Assembly: GCA_024275895.1 (NCBI GenBank)
Contig: JAJRYE010000016.1
Coordinates: forward strand, 25,900 to 89,899
Length of the DNA stretch: 64,000 nucleotides
Source: Alphaproteobacteria bacterium
GTDB lineage: Bacteria; Pseudomonadota; Alphaproteobacteria; Rhizobiales; BM303
Direction: 5' to 3'
Shown: positions 62,072 through 64,000 of the stretch, one piece after another
Layout of the letters: every line of letters begins with the position of its first letter
Position numbering within the stretch: position 1 is the stretch's first letter
Program-made: the position numbers and the translations under genes
The notes under the pieces: generated by a model
Databases searched by the model: none
What the model saw: the letters and a program-made list of their open reading frames with translations, nothing else
What the model was told of the DNA's origin: nothing

Positions 62072-63253
62072 TTGCTTTATCAACGCCTTATTGACTGGAT
62101 CCGCCCCGCATCCAGCGAGACCAAACAAAGCGCCGCTGCGCCTCTGATTGCCCTGAATGCCCATGGGCGGCCGGTCTGGACACCGCGCAATTATACGGCG
62201 CTGGCCAAAGAAGGCTTCATGCGCAATCCGGTGGCTTACCGCTGTGTACGCATGATTGCCGAAGCTGCTGCTTCCATCCCCTTTACCCTTCGTGAGGGGG
62301 CGAGCGAACTGGACAGGCACCCGCTGCTTGACCTGCTTAAAAAACCGAACCCGGTCACAGGTGGGGTCGAGTTTTTTGAAGACTGGTACAGCTATTTGCA
62401 AATCGCCGGTAATGCCTATTTCGAGGCGGTTTCGCTGGAGAGTGAAATTCGCGAGCTTTATGTCCTGCGCCCCGACCGGGTCAAGGTAATCCCCGGCCCC
62501 GAAGGCTGGCCGTCCGCTTATGAATATTCTGCCGGTGGCCGTTCAATCCGCTTCGCGCAAGATACCCCGAATGGCATCCCGCCCATCTACCATATGGCCC
62601 TGTTTCACCCTGACAGCGATCACTACGGCATGAGCCCGCTTGAAGCGGCCGCCTGCGCCATCGATATCCACAATGCCGCCGGTGCCTGGAACAAGGCGCT
62701 TCTCGACAACTCCGCCCGCCCCTCCGGCGCTCTGGTTTATCAGGGTAAGGGGGGGAATTCCAATCTGAGCGAAGACCAGTTCGCCCGGCTGAAAGCCGAG
62801 CTGGAAGGCGCCTTTCAGGGTATGGAAAACGCTGGCCGTCCCATGTTGCTTGAAGGCGGTCTCGACTGGAAGTCCATGGGCTATTCCCCGCGCGAAATGG
62901 ACTTTATCGACGCCAAGCACACCGCCGCGCGTGATATCGCCCTGGCCTTTGGCGTTCCGCCCATGCTGCTGGGCATCCCCGGTGACAACACTTTTTCAAA
63001 TTATGCCGAAGCCAACCGCAATTTCTGGCGCCAGACCATATTGCCGCTTGTTGCCAAAACCGCAAACGCCCTGACCAACTGGATAGGTCCAGCCTATGGG
63101 AACAATCTGCACCTTGGCTTCAATCCGGACCGAATCGAAGCGTTGAGGCTTGAGCGTGAAGCCTTGTGGAAACGCATTGGCGCCGCCGATTTTCTGACCC
63201 CGGACGAAAAGCGCGCCGCCATCGGCTACGGCCCTTTGAGTGAAGATGAATAG
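62072..63253 (+). CDS. GTA/HK97-family portal protein
   Basis: The 393-residue protein starts at TTG 62072 after AGGAGGGGAAGG. It has the HK97-type portal features GFMRNPVAYRCVRMIAEAAA, HPLLDLLKKPNPVTGG, GNAYFEAVSLE, YHMALFHPDSDHYGMSPLEA, AARDIALAFGVPPMLLGIPG and FSNYAEANRNFWRQTILPLV. Portal rings admit and hold DNA in the head. Gene order TerS-TerL-portal-protease equals that of the Rhodobacter and Caulobacter GTA clusters. Downstream is the prohead protease after 70 bases. Confidence 0.93.
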   Translation: MLYQRLIDWIRPASSETKQSAAAPLIALNAHGRPVWTPRNYTALAKEGFMRNPVAYRCVRMIAEAAASIPFTLREGASELDRHPLLDLLKKPNPVTGGVEFFEDWYSYLQIAGNAYFEAVSLESEIRELYVLRPDRVKVIPGPEGWPSAYEYSAGGRSIRFAQDTPNGIPPIYHMALFHPDSDHYGMSPLEAAACAIDIHNAAGAWNKALLDNSARPSGALVYQGKGGNSNLSEDQFARLKAELEGAFQGMENAGRPMLLEGGLDWKSMGYSPREMDFIDAKHTAARDIALAFGVPPMLLGIPGDNTFSNYAEANRNFWRQTILPLVAKTANALTNWIGPAYGNNLHLGFNPDRIEALRLEREALWKRIGAADFLTPDEKRAAIGYGPLSEDE

Positions 63254-63323
63254 TTCCTTCGATATTCCCGGGCCCGCCCCGGGCAATCCAGATCGACTGG
63301 TGCAATATGACCAAGGAGTTTCC

Positions 63324-64000
63324 ATGAAAGAGCTTGCAAAACGTCCCGGCTGTGAGACCAAATTCGCTCCGTTTGACTTCAAACGCATTGACGCCAAAGG
63401 CACTTTTGAGGGTTATGCCAGCCTGTTTGGCAAGGAAGACCTTGGTCATGACATCATCATGCCCGGCGCCTTCCGCAGCTCTTTGAAAAAGCGCGGCGCA
63501 AGCCAGATCAAGATGCTCTTTCAGCACGACCCCAAAGAGCCGGTTGGCGTCTGGTCTCATATCGCTGAAGATACAAGGGGCCTGTTCGTGCGCGGCCGTC
63601 TCAACACCCAGGTGGCCCGCGCCCGTGAAATATTGAGCCTGATGCGCGATGGCGCGATTGACGGGTTGTCCATCGGCTTTCACACCCTGAAAGGGCGCAC
63701 CGACCCCAAAACCGGCATCCGCAAGCTGCGCGAGGTTGATCTGTGGGAAATCTCCATCGTCACCTTCCCCATGCAGCCCGATGCGCGCATTCATTCGGTC
63801 AAACAGGGCTCGGGCAGGCTGCCCACCACCAGAGAATTCGAGTGCTGGCTCACGCGGGATGCTGGGCTGACGCGCCGTGAGGCCCGAACCGTGATCGGCA
63901 AGGGCTACCGGGCAATAACCGCCGGGCGGGATGCCGCCGGATTGCCGCAACCTGCCCAAGCGCAACTTGCCCGGAAAATCCGGCAGGCGGCGCAGATTAT
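63324..64000 (+). CDS. HK97-family prohead protease, partial (gene runs off the right edge)
   Basis: I translated an open frame from ATG 63324 (perfect AAGGAG site) to the window end with no stop. It contains FEGYASLFGKEDLGHDIIMP, PGAFRSSLKKRG, KMLFQHDPKEPVGVW, DGAIDGLSIGFHTLK and LREVDLWEISIVTFPMQP, the core of HK97-type prohead serine proteases that mature the capsid; the histidine in QHDP and serine in LSIGF are the likely catalytic residues. An in-frame ATG at 63246 would add 26 residues but has a poorer site. The TREFECWLTRDAGLTRREA tail is typical of GTA proteases. Confidence 0.92.
   Translation, partial: MKELAKRPGCETKFAPFDFKRIDAKGTFEGYASLFGKEDLGHDIIMPGAFRSSLKKRGASQIKMLFQHDPKEPVGVWSHIAEDTRGLFVRGRLNTQVARAREILSLMRDGAIDGLSIGFHTLKGRTDPKTGIRKLREVDLWEISIVTFPMQPDARIHSVKQGSGRLPTTREFECWLTRDAGLTRREARTVIGKGYRAITAGRDAAGLPQPAQAQLARKIRQAAQI

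Noticed and set aside
60275..64000. Interpretation of the right-edge genes as an ordinary prophage
   Set aside because: No integrase, att repeat, lysogeny repressor or replication gene is next to the terminase, and the gene order equals that of known GTAs; this could change when the continuing sequence is seen.
1..64000. tRNA, rRNA, CRISPR arrays, riboswitches and insertion sequences
   Set aside because: I looked through the gaps for cloverleaf-like segments, regularly spaced repeats and terminal inverted repeats with transposase and saw none. A dedicated search (tRNAscan-SE, Infernal, ISfinder) would be needed to be sure.

Overview
This window looks like chromosomal DNA of an alphaproteobacterium, most likely Hyphomicrobiales or a close relative. 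Three things point there: family content (a MucR/Ros zinc-finger regulator, PAS_5, DUF2339, DUF5330, DUF6456 and the DUF1214/DUF1254 pair), alphaproteobacterial gene strings (HDAC-xseB-dxs-tlyA; pdxH, cbpA-type dnaJ, fabI, aroC; ygfZ-tag-HD-phosphatase-Nudix regulator), and the first genes of a gene transfer agent (GTA) head cluster at the right edge. I found no tRNA, rRNA, CRISPR array, insertion sequence or integrase. About 68 protein genes can be supported; both edge genes (a lipase-like lipoprotein and a prohead protease) are cut.

From 0 to 42 kb the content is mostly housekeeping: a DUF2339 membrane protein; a five-gene minus-strand run of Nudix-fold regulator, tyrosine phosphatase, HD hydrolase, tag and ygfZ; a dihydroorotase-family enzyme; an AcuI/YhdH oxidoreductase; an HMCES-type abasic-site protein; isoprenoid (dxs), vitamin B6 (pdxH), fatty acid (fabI) and chorismate (aroC) synthesis; a hemerythrin; tRNA t6A synthesis (tsaC/sua5); an acyl-CoA dehydrogenase; a PQQ-type sugar dehydrogenase; class III aminotransferase and amidase; bioY; recQ; oligopeptidase B; and msrB.

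From 42 to 50 kb there is a regulatory block: mucR, a PAS_5 protein, a small DUF6477-like protein, an XRE repressor divergent from a DnaA domain IV-like protein followed by a DUF6456 protein, then sufE, a DUF5330 protein and a PAS histidine kinase. The XRE / DnaA-like / DUF6456 trio matches in domain content the RogA-GafYZ control module of the Caulobacter GTA, and the GTA packaging genes (small and large terminase, portal, protease) begin about 14 kb downstream at 60.3 kb. Together they suggest that this organism carries a GTA with a recognisable regulator set.

From 50 to 56 kb lies the least explained part: two consecutive minus-strand two-gene units. Each encodes an exported low-complexity protein (glycine run, very basic stretch, proline or tryptophan repeats, hydrophobic glycine-rich C-terminus) followed by an exported protein of about 380 residues. 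The two downstream partners are paralogues whose last 73 nucleotides are identical despite clear divergence elsewhere. I do not recognise this system and treat it as the main candidate for undescribed biology. A short element found directly after stop codons (three good copies, one diverged), two of which are followed by a large hairpin whose loop is flipped between copies, is a second unexplained pattern.
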